NCBI RefSeq assembly: GCF_017566145.1 | Contig: NZ_JABFCL010000006.1 | Coordinates: 62,001 to 126,000 of the forward strand | Source: Bittarella massiliensis (ex Durand et al. 2017) | GTDB taxonomy: Bacteria; Bacillota; Clostridia; Oscillospirales; Ruminococcaceae | DNA: 64,000 nt | Reading direction: 5' to 3' | Shown here: positions 32,090-41,049 of the stretch, in pieces | How positions within the stretch are numbered: position 1 is the first letter of the stretch | Layout: each line of letters opens with the position of its first letter | The notes under the pieces: model-generated | Databases searched by the model: none | The model's input: the letters and a program-made list of their open reading frames with translations, nothing else | Told to the model about the DNA's origin: nothing | Program-made: the position numbers and the translations under genes

Positions 32090-33331
32090 TTGAATATCGC
32101 CATGGCGGGCATTGACCACCGCCGCGCCCCTCTCCAGCTGCGGGAGCGCTTTGCCTTTACCAAGATCGAGGCGGCCGAGGCCCTGGCCCGGCTGGCCGAA
32201 ATCCCCGCCGTCGAGGGGGCGGTTCTCCTCTCCACCTGCAACCGCACCGAACTCTGGCTCTCCTGCGCCGAAGGGGCGACCCTTGACCCCGCGAAACTGC
32301 TGGGCGACCTCAAGGGAGCACAACCGGCAGACACCCCCTTCGCCGTTCGCCGGGGACGGGCGGCGGTGGATCACCTCTTCGCCCTGGCCTGCGGGCTGTG
32401 CTCCCGGGTCTTTGGGGAGGACCAGATCATCGCCCAGGTCAAGGACGCCCTGGCCCTGGCCCGCAGCTGCGGCAGTGCCGACGGGGTGCTCGATCGCCTC
32501 TTCCTCTCGGCCGTCACCGCCGCCAAAGAGGTCAAGACCTCGGTGCGGCTGACGGCGGTGGACAGCTCCTCTGCCAGCCGGGCGGCCGATCTGCTCCGCC
32601 GCCATTTCGCCGATCTAAAGGGCCTTCCCTGCCTGGTCATCGGCAACGGGGAGATGGGCAGGTTGGCCGCCTCCACCCTTCTCTCCCTGGGCTGCCGGGT
32701 GGAGATGACGGTGCGCCAGTACCGCTCGGGAGAGGTCAAGATTCCCGCGGGCTGCCAGGTGATCCGCTACGACCAGCGGCTGCAGGGGCTGGCCCGCTGC
32801 CGCGCCCTCGTCAGCGCCACTGCCAGCCCCCACCACACCCTCCGCTATGAGGAGGCCGCTCCCGTTCTCGCCGGCGGGGGGGAGCGGGTGCTCATCGACC
32901 TGGCGGTGCCGCGGGACATCTCCTCCCGGCTGGGGGACCTCCCCGGCGTCACCCTCTACGACATCGACGATCTGGAGGGGGGCGGCGAGGGGGAGGCCCG
33001 CTGCCAGGAGGTGGCCCGGGCCGAGGCCATTTTGCGGGCCGCCGCAGACGGGTTTTGCGACTGGTGCGACTTTCGTCCCCATCTCCCCGCCGTGCGGGAG
33101 GTGGCGGCTCTGGTGGCCGACGACGCGTCCGCCCGGCTGGAGCGGCCCATCGCCCAGCTGGCCGCCGGGCCCGAGGCGGCGGCCGAACTGGAGCGCCGGG
33201 CGCGGGACGCCTGCGAAAAGGCGGCTGCCCGCCTCCTCTACGGCCTGCGGGAGGAACTGGACCGCGCCCTCTACCGGGACTGCATCGAGGCGCTGCGGCG
33301 CTCGGCCCGGCCCCGGGAGAACGGGAAATGA
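32090..33331 (+). CDS. hemA: Glutamyl-tRNA reductase
   Basis: First committed enzyme of C5-pathway tetrapyrrole synthesis: reduces Glu-tRNA to glutamate-1-semialdehyde with NADPH. The 413-residue protein has the catalytic Cys in LLSTCNRTELWL, the dimer/tRNA part FGEDQIIAQVKDAL, and the NADPH-binding LVIGNGEMGRLAASTLLSLG (in part). The C-terminal dimerisation domain is present but alanine-rich. The start is TTG at 32090, seven bases after GGGGGTG; an ATG four codons later is an alternative. Its product goes to HemL encoded two genes on. Confidence 0.94.
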   Translation: MNIAMAGIDHRRAPLQLRERFAFTKIEAAEALARLAEIPAVEGAVLLSTCNRTELWLSCAEGATLDPAKLLGDLKGAQPADTPFAVRRGRAAVDHLFALACGLCSRVFGEDQIIAQVKDALALARSCGSADGVLDRLFLSAVTAAKEVKTSVRLTAVDSSSASRAADLLRRHFADLKGLPCLVIGNGEMGRLAASTLLSLGCRVEMTVRQYRSGEVKIPAGCQVIRYDQRLQGLARCRALVSATASPHHTLRYEEAAPVLAGGGERVLIDLAVPRDISSRLGDLPGVTLYDIDDLEGGGEGEARCQEVARAEAILRAAADGFCDWCDFRPHLPAVREVAALVADDASARLERPIAQLAAGPEAAAELERRARDACEKAAARLLYGLREELDRALYRDCIEALRRSARPRENGK

Positions 33332-33376
33332 GCCCCCTTTTTTTGAAGAAATCACCTGCAAAGGAGCATTGCCGAT

Positions 33377-34360
33377 ATGGATTTGATCAAGCGCCCCCGC
33401 CGCCTGCGGGGAAATCCCGCCCTGCGGGAGATGGTGCGGGAGACCAGGGTGCGCAAGTCCTCCCTGATCTACCCCATGTTCGTGCGGGAGGGCCGCGGCG
33501 TGGTGGAGGAGATCCCCTCCCTCTACGGCCAGCTGCGCTACAGCCCCGACACCCTCTGCCAGGGGCTGGAAGAGGTGGCCAAGGCCGGGGTGCCCGCCGT
33601 CATCCTCTTTGGCCTGCCGGCCGAAAAGGACAGCTGCGGCAGCGGCGCCTGGGATGAAAACGGGGTGGTACAGCGTGCGCTGCGCCAGGCCAAGGCGGCC
33701 TTCCCCGAACTCTACCTCATCACCGACGTCTGTCTCTGCGAATACACCTCCCACGGGCACTGCGGCATCCTCAAGGGGGAGTCGGTGGACAACGACAAGA
33801 CCCTGGAGGTGCTCTCCAGGACCGCCCTCTCCCACGTGGAGGCGGGGGCGGACATGGTGGCCCCTTCCGACATGATGGACGGGCGGGTGGGAGCCATCCG
33901 CCGGGTGCTGGACGGGGCCGGCCACGGCGACATCCCCATCCTCTCCTACGCGGTGAAGTACGCCTCGGCCTTCTACGGCCCCTTCCGGGAGGCGGCGGAC
34001 AGCGCCCCCGCCTTCGGCGACCGCCGCGGCTACCAGATGGACCCCCACAACCGGCGGGAAGCCCTCAAGGAGGCCGCCCTGGACGTGGAGGAGGGGGCCG
34101 ACCTGCTGATGGTCAAGCCCGCCCTCTCATACCTGGACGTCATCCGCGACGTGTCCCAGACCTTCCCCCTCCCCTGCGCGGCCTACAGCGTCAGCGGGGA
34201 GTACGCCATGATCAAAGCCGCGGCAGCAGCCGGCCTCATCGACGAGGCGGCGGTGGCCTGCGAGGCCGCCCTCTCGGTCTACCGGGCCGGGGCAGATATT
34301 CTCATCACCTACTACGCCAAGGAGCTGGCCGGGTGGATGGACGAGGGGAGGATTGGCTGA
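33377..34360 (+). CDS. hemB: Delta-aminolevulinic acid dehydratase (porphobilinogen synthase)
   Basis: Condenses two 5-aminolevulinates into porphobilinogen. The 327-residue protein has the zinc-type metal site C-x-C-x7-C (DVCLCEYTSHGHCGI) and the two active-site lysines (SYAVKYASAFYGP and LMVKPALSYLDVI). Start at 33377 with AAGGAG upstream. It lies 45 bp after hemA and overlaps hemL by one base (TGATG). The usual hemC and hemD genes between hemA and hemB are missing here. Confidence 0.96.
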   Translation: MDLIKRPRRLRGNPALREMVRETRVRKSSLIYPMFVREGRGVVEEIPSLYGQLRYSPDTLCQGLEEVAKAGVPAVILFGLPAEKDSCGSGAWDENGVVQRALRQAKAAFPELYLITDVCLCEYTSHGHCGILKGESVDNDKTLEVLSRTALSHVEAGADMVAPSDMMDGRVGAIRRVLDGAGHGDIPILSYAVKYASAFYGPFREAADSAPAFGDRRGYQMDPHNRREALKEAALDVEEGADLLMVKPALSYLDVIRDVSQTFPLPCAAYSVSGEYAMIKAAAAAGLIDEAAVACEAALSVYRAGADILITYYAKELAGWMDEGRIG

Positions 34361-35637
34361 TGGGCCGTTCGGAAGAGCTCTTTACCCGGGCGGTGCAGCG
34401 CATCCCCGGCGGGGTCAACAGCCCGGTGCGGGCCTTTGCCGCGGTGGGCAGTACCCCCCGCTTTATCCGCAAGGCGGACAAGCAGTTCATCTGGGATGTG
34501 GAGGGCAACCGCTACATCGACTACATCGGCTCCTGGGGGCCGATGATTCTGGGACACAACTTCCCCGCCATCCGCGAGGCGGTGATCTCGGCGGCGGGGA
34601 GCGGCCTCTCCTTTGGTGCGGCCACCGAAAAGGAGGTGGAGATGGCCGAACTCATCTGCGAGTTGGTCCCCTCCATCGAGATGGTGCGGATGGTCAACTC
34701 CGGCACCGAGGCGGTGATGAGCGCCCTGCGGGCCGCCCGCGGCTACACCGGCCGCCCCAAGATCGTCAAATTTGACGGCTGCTATCACGGCCACTGCGAC
34801 GCCATGCTGGTCAAGGCCGGTTCCGGCGTCATGACCGCGGGGGTGCCCAGCAGCGCCGGGGTGCCCGCGGGCACGGCGGAGGACACCCTCACCGCCGCCT
34901 ACAATGACCTGGGCAGCGTGCGCGCCCTCTTTGCCGACAACCCCGGGCAGATCGCCGCCGTCATCGTGGAGCCGGTGGCCGCCAACATGGGATTGGTGCC
35001 CCCCGCCCCCGGCTTTTTGCAGGGGTTGCGGGAGATCACCAAAAAAGAGGGGGCCCTCCTCGTCTTTGACGAGGTGATCACCGGCTTTCGCCTGGGGCTC
35101 GACGGGGCCCAGGGCTTTTACGGGGTGCAACCCGATCTGACCACCTTCGGCAAGATCATCGGCGCGGGGATGCCGGTGGGGGCCTACGGCGGCCGCCGGG
35201 ATGTGATGGAGCAGATCGCCCCGGTGGGGCCGGTCTACCAGGCGGGCACCCTCAGCGGCAACCCGGTGGCCATGGCCGCCGGCCTGGCCCAGCTGCGCAT
35301 CCTCAAGGGCCACCCGGAGGTCTATGCCCGGGCCGCCGCCCGCTCCACCGAGCTCTTTGACGGGCTGCGGGAGATCATCGGCGAGAGCGGCGCCCCCTGT
35401 ACAGTCAACAGTGTGGGCTCCCTGGGCTGTCTCTTCTTCACCCCCGGCCCGGTGGTGGACGCCGCCAGCGCCCGCCGCGCCGACACCGACGCCTACGGCG
35501 CCTACTTCCGCCACATGCTGCAAAACGGCTGCTACTTCGCCCCCGCCCAGTTCGAGGCCGTCTTCCTCTCCAGCGCCCACCAGTGCGAGGACATCGAGCG
35601 CACCCTGGAAGTGGCCAGGGCCTACTTCACCCGCTGA
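34360..35637 (+). CDS. hemL: Glutamate-1-semialdehyde 2,1-aminomutase
   Basis: PLP enzyme that turns glutamate-1-semialdehyde into 5-aminolevulinate. The 425-residue protein has the PLP lysine in TFGKIIGAGMPVGAYGG, the PLP-phosphate region NSGTEAVMSALRAARG and DEVITGFRLGLDGAQG. The ATG at 34360 overlaps the hemB stop by one base, so the two are translationally coupled; an earlier in-frame ATG lies inside hemB. Together with HemA and HemB it gives porphobilinogen from Glu-tRNA. Confidence 0.96.
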   Translation: MGRSEELFTRAVQRIPGGVNSPVRAFAAVGSTPRFIRKADKQFIWDVEGNRYIDYIGSWGPMILGHNFPAIREAVISAAGSGLSFGAATEKEVEMAELICELVPSIEMVRMVNSGTEAVMSALRAARGYTGRPKIVKFDGCYHGHCDAMLVKAGSGVMTAGVPSSAGVPAGTAEDTLTAAYNDLGSVRALFADNPGQIAAVIVEPVAANMGLVPPAPGFLQGLREITKKEGALLVFDEVITGFRLGLDGAQGFYGVQPDLTTFGKIIGAGMPVGAYGGRRDVMEQIAPVGPVYQAGTLSGNPVAMAAGLAQLRILKGHPEVYARAAARSTELFDGLREIIGESGAPCTVNSVGSLGCLFFTPGPVVDAASARRADTDAYGAYFRHMLQNGCYFAPAQFEAVFLSSAHQCEDIERTLEVARAYFTR

Positions 35638-35659
35638 TCTTCTCTTTTTACCGCCCTTC

Positions 35660-35697
35660 ACAAGCCTCTTTTCGGCAGCGGAAAGAGGCTTGTTTTT
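35660..35697 (+). terminator. Intrinsic terminator of the hem operon
   Basis: CAAGCCTCTTT pairs with AAAGAGGCTTG and is followed by TTTTT. Confidence 0.88.
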
Positions 35698-35718
35698 CGT
35701 CGAAAAATGCGTTATTCT
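35690..35718 (+). promoter_or_regulatory. Promoter of queT
   Basis: TTGTTT (35690-35695), 17-bp spacer, TATTCT (35713-35718). Its -35 overlaps the terminator of the hem operon. Confidence 0.5.
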
Positions 35719-35754
35719 AGGGACTGCGTCTGCCGGGGCCTTCTCCGGCGGCGC

Positions 35755-35797
35755 GGTCAGTTCGAGACCTTCCTGACCCAAAATAAAACTAAAGGAT
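35755..35797 (+). ncRNA. Likely preQ1 class I riboswitch
   Basis: GGTCAG and CTGACC form the P1 stem around the loop TTCGAGACCTTC. The A-rich tail CAAAATAAAACTAAAGG follows, closely like the AAAAACTAAGG tail of class I preQ1 switches. The loop CCTT can pair with AAGG of the tail, which is the ribosome site, so ligand binding would lower translation. The gene that follows is a QueT-type transporter, the expected target. The loop differs from the consensus, so the class is not certain. Confidence 0.55.
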
Positions 35798-35804
35798 GGA
35801 TGAA

Positions 35805-36334
35805 ATGATGAAACGAAGGAACCCGACGCGCTACCTGGTGCAGGCCGGCATGATCGCCGCCCTCTACGTAGCCCTCACCTACCTCTCCAACGCCCTGGGG
35901 CTGGCCTACGGCATGGTGCAGTTTCGCCTGTCCGAGGCGCTGTGTATCCTGCCCCTCTTCACCCTGCCGCCGTACCCGGCCTGGCAGTGGGCTGCATTGT
36001 GGGCAACCTGGGCAGCCCCATGGGGGTGGTGGACATTCTCTTTGGCACCCTGGCCACCCTGGGGGCCGCCCTCTGCACCCGCGCCCTGCGCCAGGTGCGG
36101 GTGCGGCGGCTCCCCCTCCTCCCCGCACTGATGCCGGTTTTGTGGAATGCGGTGGTGGTGGGCATTGAGCTGACCATCTGGCTGGTGCCCGGCGAGGCGT
36201 TCACCCTGCCGGTCTTCTTCACCAACGCCCTCTGGGTGGCGGTGGGCGAAGCCGCTGTGGTCTACCTGTTGGGCATTCCCCTGGCCCTGCTGCTGGAAAA
36301 AAAGGGGCTGCACCGCCAGCTCTTTGGGGAGTAA
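35805..36334 (+). pseudogene. queT: QueT family queuosine-precursor transporter, frameshifted
   Basis: The first part reads LVQAGMIAALYVALTYLSNA and FRLSEALCILPLFT, the QueT start. After TTCACCC (about 35956-35962) the frame breaks. In another frame AAVPGLAVGCIVGNLGSPMG and the rest of the protein continue to KKGLHRQLFGE. With one more C (TTCACCCC) the whole of about 176 residues is read in one frame with the usual FTPAAVPGL. So one base is lost in a C-run. QueT is the membrane S-component of an ECF transporter for preQ1-type queuosine precursors. The start is set at 35805 because AAAGG abuts the earlier ATG. Confidence 0.78.
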
Positions 36335-36444
36335 ATCAAATATCTGCGACTGCCGTCTGCACCCGCTGCAGGCGGCAGTTTTGGTTTTCCGCCTTTTTGT
36401 TTAGTTCAATTTTATTTATATTTTAATTAATTTGAACATTTATA

Positions 36445-36473
36445 TTGACTTTACAAGCCTTTGGTGTTACTCT
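36445..36473 (+). promoter_or_regulatory. Promoter of the phosphonate operon
   Basis: TTGACT (36445-36450), 17-bp spacer, TACTCT (36468-36473), within an AT-rich stretch. The -35 is strong, the -10 weak. Confidence 0.48.
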
Positions 36474-36526
36474 TTGCAAAAAAGAAGTCGATCTTTGCAA
36501 CATTTTTACAGAAAGAAGGACACACC

Positions 36527-37672
36527 ATGCAGCCCCTGCGGCGAAACATCCTCCTCAATCCTGGGCCGGCCACCACCACCGACGCGGTGAAATACGCCCA
36601 GGTCGTCCCCGACATCTGCCCTCGGGAACGGGAATTCGACGATCTCATGCGGCAGATGCGCGCCGACTTGGTGCGCATCGTCCACGGCGACCCGGACATT
36701 TATACCGCCGTTCTCTTCTGCGGCTCCGGCACCCTCAATATGGACGTCTGTCTCAACTCCCTCCTGCCTGAGGGCAAGCAAATTTTGCTGGTCAACAACG
36801 GCGCCTACAGCACCCGCGCCCATGAGATCTGTCAGGCCTATCACCTGCCCCATCTCAACTACGCCGTCGAATACGACCAGCTGCCCGACCTGGACGAGAT
36901 CGACCGGCTGCTGGATCAACACCCGGACGTTGCCCTGGTCTACACCACCCACAACGAGACCGGCACCGGCCTTCTCAACCCCATCCGCGAAATTGGCGCC
37001 ATCGCCCACCGGCACGGCGCGAGCTTTGTTGTGGACACCACCTCCACCTACGCCATGCGCCCCATCGACATCGCCAAAGACAACATTGATTTCTGCATGG
37101 CTTCGGCCCAGAAGGGGTTGATGGCGATGACCGGCCTTTCCTTCGTCATCGGCAAGCGCGCCCTGATCGAGGCATCCCGCCATTACCCCACCCGCTCCTA
37201 TTATTGCAACCTCGCCCTGCAGTACGACTATTTTGAAAAAACAGGGGAGATGCACTTCACCCCGCCGGTACAGACCATCTACGCCGCCCGCCAGGCCATC
37301 AAAGAGTATTTTGCCGAGGGCGAGGACGGAAAGTGGGCCCGTCACCAGCGCGTCTTTTCAGCCCTCCACCGGGGATTGGCTCGGCTTGGGTTTCAGGAGG
37401 TCATCCGCCCCGAATGGCAGAGCGGCCTGGTGATCGCCGCCGCTTATCCCGACGACCCCCGCTGGGATTTTGACGCCGTACACGACTACTGCTATGCCAG
37501 GGGCTTCACCATCTATCCCGGCAAGATTGCCGGCGCCAACACCTTTCGCCTCTGCGCCCTGGGGGCCATCGACACCCCCGATATTGAGGCGTTCTTCGAG
37601 GTGTTTGAGGCGGCTCTCCGCTCTCTGGGAATCCCCCTCCCGCTGGCCAGTGGAAAGGGGGAAAAACAGTGA
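36527..37672 (+). CDS. phnW: 2-aminoethylphosphonate--pyruvate transaminase
   Basis: A 381-residue class V aminotransferase. The PLP lysine is in MASAQKGLMAMTGLS, and NILLNPGPATTTDAVKYAQV at the N-terminus is characteristic of AEP transaminases. It interconverts phosphonoacetaldehyde and 2-aminoethylphosphonate with alanine/pyruvate. In this operon, with PEP mutase and phosphonopyruvate decarboxylase, it should work in the synthetic direction. The ATG at 36527 has GAAGGA seven bases before it; upstream in-frame residues are not conserved. It overlaps the next gene by four bases. Confidence 0.93.
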   Translation: MQPLRRNILLNPGPATTTDAVKYAQVVPDICPREREFDDLMRQMRADLVRIVHGDPDIYTAVLFCGSGTLNMDVCLNSLLPEGKQILLVNNGAYSTRAHEICQAYHLPHLNYAVEYDQLPDLDEIDRLLDQHPDVALVYTTHNETGTGLLNPIREIGAIAHRHGASFVVDTTSTYAMRPIDIAKDNIDFCMASAQKGLMAMTGLSFVIGKRALIEASRHYPTRSYYCNLALQYDYFEKTGEMHFTPPVQTIYAARQAIKEYFAEGEDGKWARHQRVFSALHRGLARLGFQEVIRPEWQSGLVIAAAYPDDPRWDFDAVHDYCYARGFTIYPGKIAGANTFRLCALGAIDTPDIEAFFEVFEAALRSLGIPLPLASGKGEKQ

Positions 37673-38811
37673 ATGCATCCACCCTGCTTGCCGCCATTGA
37701 AGCGATGGGCATCCGTTTTTTCACCGGGGTGCCAGACTCCCAGCTGCGCCCTTTCTGCGACGCGCTGATGGCCCGCAAAGGCATCTGTCAGGACCACCAA
37801 ATCGCCCCCAACGAGGGGGTTTGTACCGCTCTGGCCGCCGGGGAATATTTGAGCAGCGGCCGGCCGGCTTGCGTCTACCTGCAAAACAGCGGGCTGGGCA
37901 ACATCGCCAATCCCGTCTGTTCCCTCACCCACCCCAAGGTCTACGCCATCCCCACCCTCTTTGTGGTCGGCTGGCGGGGCGAGCCGGGAGTCAAAGACGA
38001 GCCGCAGCATCTCTACCAGGGGGAGATCACCTTGGAATTTCTTCAACTGCTGGGGATCAAAGCCCTTGTTTTGACACCCGAGCAGGAGGAGAGGCCCTTT
38101 CTGGACAGCCTGTCCCACCTCTGTAAGGCGGCCTTTCCCCGGGGAGAAAGCGTGGCGGTCGTGGTAAAAAAAGGGGCCCTGACAGCTGACTGCCCGCAGC
38201 GCTATCAAAACAAGTACCCTTTAAAGAGGGAAGCCGCCATCCGCACCATTGTGGAGCACTGCTGCGCAAAAGACTTTCTCATCTCCTCCACCGGCAAGAT
38301 CTCCCGCGAACTCTTCGAGGTGCGAGAAGCGCTGGGACAGGGCCACGGCCACGATTTTCTCACCGTCGGCTCCATGGGGCACTGCTCGGCCATTGCCCTT
38401 CGGGTGGCCCAGAATCGGCCCCAGCGCCGCGTCTTTTGCATTGACGGCGACGGCGCCCTCCTGATGCACATGGGAACTGCCGCTCTCATCGGCTCTGTCC
38501 GGCCCGCCAACCTCATCCATATTCTGCTGGACAACGGCGCCCACGAAACCGTCGGCGGCCTGCCCACCGTGAGCGGGAACTGCGATTTCTGCCGCGTTGC
38601 CAAAGGCTGCGGCTACCCCCTGACGATGGAGGTCCACAGCGCCGCCGAGTTGGCCGCCGCCCTTGACAAGCAAGCGGACGAGCCGCCAAACGGACCTGTT
38701 TTTCTGCGGGTCTTCTGCGCTCTGGGCGCGAGGGACGACCTGGGGCGGCCCACCCGCACCCCTTTGCAAAATCGGGATGACTTTATGAGAGAATGGGAGC
38801 AAGAACATTGA
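37669..38811 (+). CDS. ppd: Phosphonopyruvate decarboxylase
   Basis: A 380-residue TPP enzyme that decarboxylates phosphonopyruvate to phosphonoacetaldehyde, the step that makes the PEP mutase reaction go forward. The N-terminal pyrimidine domain has FFTGVPDSQLRPFCDAL. The TPP motif is GDGALLMHMGTAALIG followed by HILLDNGAHETVGGLPTV. It starts with GTG at 37669, overlapping the phnW stop, with GGAAAGGGGG upstream. Its stop overlaps the next start, so all three genes are coupled. Confidence 0.94.
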   Translation: MNASTLLAAIEAMGIRFFTGVPDSQLRPFCDALMARKGICQDHQIAPNEGVCTALAAGEYLSSGRPACVYLQNSGLGNIANPVCSLTHPKVYAIPTLFVVGWRGEPGVKDEPQHLYQGEITLEFLQLLGIKALVLTPEQEERPFLDSLSHLCKAAFPRGESVAVVVKKGALTADCPQRYQNKYPLKREAAIRTIVEHCCAKDFLISSTGKISRELFEVREALGQGHGHDFLTVGSMGHCSAIALRVAQNRPQRRVFCIDGDGALLMHMGTAALIGSVRPANLIHILLDNGAHETVGGLPTVSGNCDFCRVAKGCGYPLTMEVHSAAELAAALDKQADEPPNGPVFLRVFCALGARDDLGRPTRTPLQNRDDFMREWEQEH

Positions 38812-40103
38812 AAAAGGTGTACATCAGTTTTTCGTCCGACATCATCCACAGCGGCCACATCAACCTGATCAACCGCGCCGCCGAGTACGGGGAGATCACC
38901 GCCGGGGTGATGACCAACGAGGTGGTTTCCAGCTTTGACCGCTACCCCATCACCTCCCTGGAAGAGCGCATCAAGGTGCTGCGCAACATCAAGCACATCT
39001 CCCATGTGGTGGTGCAGGACTCTCTCTACTACGATGACATTTTGGAGGAGCTGCACCCCGACTACGTGGTGCACGGGGACAACTGGCGCACCGGCGACCT
39101 GGCCCCCATTCGCCAGCGGCTCATCGAGCAGCTGGCGCGGCAGGGCGGACAGCTGTTGGAGTTTCCCTACACCTACAGCGAAAGCCTCACCGGGCTGGAA
39201 CACTCGATGCAGGGCAAGCTGGGACTTCCCGACGCGCGTCGGCCACGGCTCCAGCGCCTGCTGCAGTACGACCGGCCCCTGCGCGTATTGGAAGCGCACA
39301 GCGGCCTAAGCGCCCTCATCGTCGAACACGCCCAGGCAAAGAAAGGCGGTGAGATTCGCAGCTTTGACGCCATGTGGGTCTCCAGCCTCTGTGACTCCAC
39401 CGTCAAGGGCAAGCCGGATATTGAGCTGGTGGACATCACCTCTCGGCTGCGAACCATCGACGAAATTATGGAAGTCACCACCAAACCCATTATCTTCGAC
39501 GGGGATACCGGCGGTCTCATTGAGCACTTTGTCTACACCGTGCAGAGCTTGGAGCGGGTGGGCGTCTCGGCCGTCATCATCGAGGACAAGATCGGGCTCA
39601 AGAAGAACTCCCTCTTCGGGACCGAAGCGCACCAGACCCAAGACGACATCGAGCACTTTTGCGAAAAAATCAGGGCGGGAAAAGCCGCCCAGCGCACCAA
39701 GGAGTTTATGATTATCGCCCGCGTGGAGAGCCTCATTTTAGAGCAGGGACAGGAAGACGCCCTGGCGCGCGCCCGCGCCTATGTGGCGGCCGGCGCTTCC
39801 GGGATCATGATCCACTCCCGCCAAAAGACGCCCGACGAAATCCTCTCCTTCTGCGACGCCTTCCGCCAGACAGACAAAACCACCCCCCTGGTGGTGGTCC
39901 CCACCACCTTCAACAGCGTTCGCGAGGACGAGCTCTATCGGCACGGGGTCAATGTGGTCATCTACGCCAACCACCTGATTCGCAGCGCCTTTCCCGCCAT
40001 GCAGCGCACCGCCCAGGTCATTTTGGAGAATGGGCGGGCGCTGGAGGCCAGCGAGAACTGCATGGGGATCGGAGAGATCCTCACCCTGATTCCCGAGCAG
40101 TAG
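38808..40103 (+). CDS. pepM: Nucleotidyltransferase-phosphoenolpyruvate mutase fusion
   Basis: A 431-residue two-domain protein. Residues 1-135 are a cytidylyltransferase-like domain with the HxGH signature (SSDIIHSGHINLINRA). Residues 150-431 are PEP mutase, with the diagnostic EDKIGLKKNSLFG and FDGDTGGLIEHF. PEP mutase makes the C-P bond of phosphonopyruvate. The fused domain could activate the final phosphonate as a CMP derivative for attachment to lipid or glycan, which is inference. The preferred start is TTG at 38808 (GGGAGC nine bases upstream, overlapping the ppd stop); ATG at 38793 is the alternative. Confidence 0.92.
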   Translation: MKKVYISFSSDIIHSGHINLINRAAEYGEITAGVMTNEVVSSFDRYPITSLEERIKVLRNIKHISHVVVQDSLYYDDILEELHPDYVVHGDNWRTGDLAPIRQRLIEQLARQGGQLLEFPYTYSESLTGLEHSMQGKLGLPDARRPRLQRLLQYDRPLRVLEAHSGLSALIVEHAQAKKGGEIRSFDAMWVSSLCDSTVKGKPDIELVDITSRLRTIDEIMEVTTKPIIFDGDTGGLIEHFVYTVQSLERVGVSAVIIEDKIGLKKNSLFGTEAHQTQDDIEHFCEKIRAGKAAQRTKEFMIIARVESLILEQGQEDALARARAYVAAGASGIMIHSRQKTPDEILSFCDAFRQTDKTTPLVVVPTTFNSVREDELYRHGVNVVIYANHLIRSAFPAMQRTAQVILENGRALEASENCMGIGEILTLIPEQ

Positions 40104-40114
40104 TATTTTTCGGC

Positions 40115-40160
40115 AAGAGAGAGCCCGGCGCGCAGGCCACGCGCCGGGCTCTCTCTTTTT
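40115..40160. terminator. Bidirectional terminator
   Basis: AAGAGAGAGCCCGGCGCG with its complement and T-run, between the convergent pepM and sirtuin genes. Confidence 0.88.
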
Positions 40161-40179
40161 GTCTGTTCCCGCCCCCTTT

Positions 40180-41049
40180 TTAGTGCAGGGCGGCCAGGGC
40201 ACTGCCGATGTCGGCGTCGATACAGATGGCCCGCTCCGCCAGTTCCCGCGGGGCGGAGGCCTCCCCCAGGTTGATGCAGCAGTAGGTGGCCCTGGGATTT
40301 TCGGCGCTCATCTGCCAGAAGGGATACTTGATGATGACCGGGGTGTTGCCCCCCACCCCCAGCTCCAAAAAGAGGAGCCGCCGGCCCCGGTGGCCCTCCA
40401 AAAAGGCCCGGTAGCGCAGAGCCGCCTCGTGCCAGCCCTCGTCCTCCACAAAGCGGCCGTCACAGCGCAGATTCATGGCCATGGGCGCCCCGCAGACCGG
40501 GCAGCGGGGCACCAGTTCGCCGGGGACCCGCTGATTCCTTTGGCGCCGAACCATCTGCCGCACCGCCTCCTCGTTGTCGTAGGTGCGGTCGTGGCAGGGG
40601 CGGGAACACTGCCAGAGACCGTAGTCCCCCTGGGTGTAGAAAAGCCGCCTCTTGTCAAAGCCCGCCAGCTGAAACTGGTGGTCCACATTGGTGGTGAGGA
40701 CAAAGTAGTCCCTCCCCGCCAGCAGCCGCAGCAAGTCGAGATAGGGCGCGCCCGGCGGCTGGTCGTAGCGGTTGAGGAGGATGTGGCGGCTCCACCAGGC
40801 CCAGTACTCCTCCAAACTCCTGTAGGGGTAAAAGCCGCCGGAGTACATGTCCCCGATGCCGTACCGGGCCTTGAAGTCGGCGAAGTTCTTCTCGAACCGC
40901 TCCCCCGTGTAGGTCAGCCCGGCGGAGGTGGAGAGCCCGGCCCCGGCCCCCACCACCACCGCGTCGGCTGCCGCCAGGGCCTGCCGCAGCCGCTCAAGCC
41001 CTGCCCAGCAGTTGCCGGTAGAGGGCGAAGTCTTTTTCTGTAAAGACAT
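40180..41049 (-). CDS. Class M sirtuin (SirTM), macrodomain-linked
   Basis: A 289-residue sirtuin-fold protein. The NAD site is GAGAGLSTSAGLTY and TTNVDHQFQLAG. The usual HG after the substrate loop is replaced by Gln (FYTQGDYGLWQC), a mark of SirTMs, which act as ADP-ribosyltransferases instead of deacylases. One zinc pair is visible (RCPVCGAP). The start at 41049 has GGAGG nine bases before it and lies 55 bp inside the macrodomain gene. In studied Firmicutes SirTM modifies a lipoylated GcvH-like carrier and the macrodomain reverses it. The carrier and ligase genes are absent here, so the target is open. Confidence 0.88.
   Translation of the reverse strand: MSLQKKTSPSTGNCWAGLERLRQALAAADAVVVGAGAGLSTSAGLTYTGERFEKNFADFKARYGIGDMYSGGFYPYRSLEEYWAWWSRHILLNRYDQPPGAPYLDLLRLLAGRDYFVLTTNVDHQFQLAGFDKRRLFYTQGDYGLWQCSRPCHDRTYDNEEAVRQMVRRQRNQRVPGELVPRCPVCGAPMAMNLRCDGRFVEDEGWHEAALRYRAFLEGHRGRRLLFLELGVGGNTPVIIKYPFWQMSAENPRATYCCINLGEASAPRELAERAICIDADIGSALAALH

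Noticed and set aside
36461..36526. Earlier start of the AEP transaminase
   Set aside because: The extra 22 residues are not conserved, the stretch overlaps the -10 region of the predicted promoter, and the ATG at 36527 has a better ribosome site.
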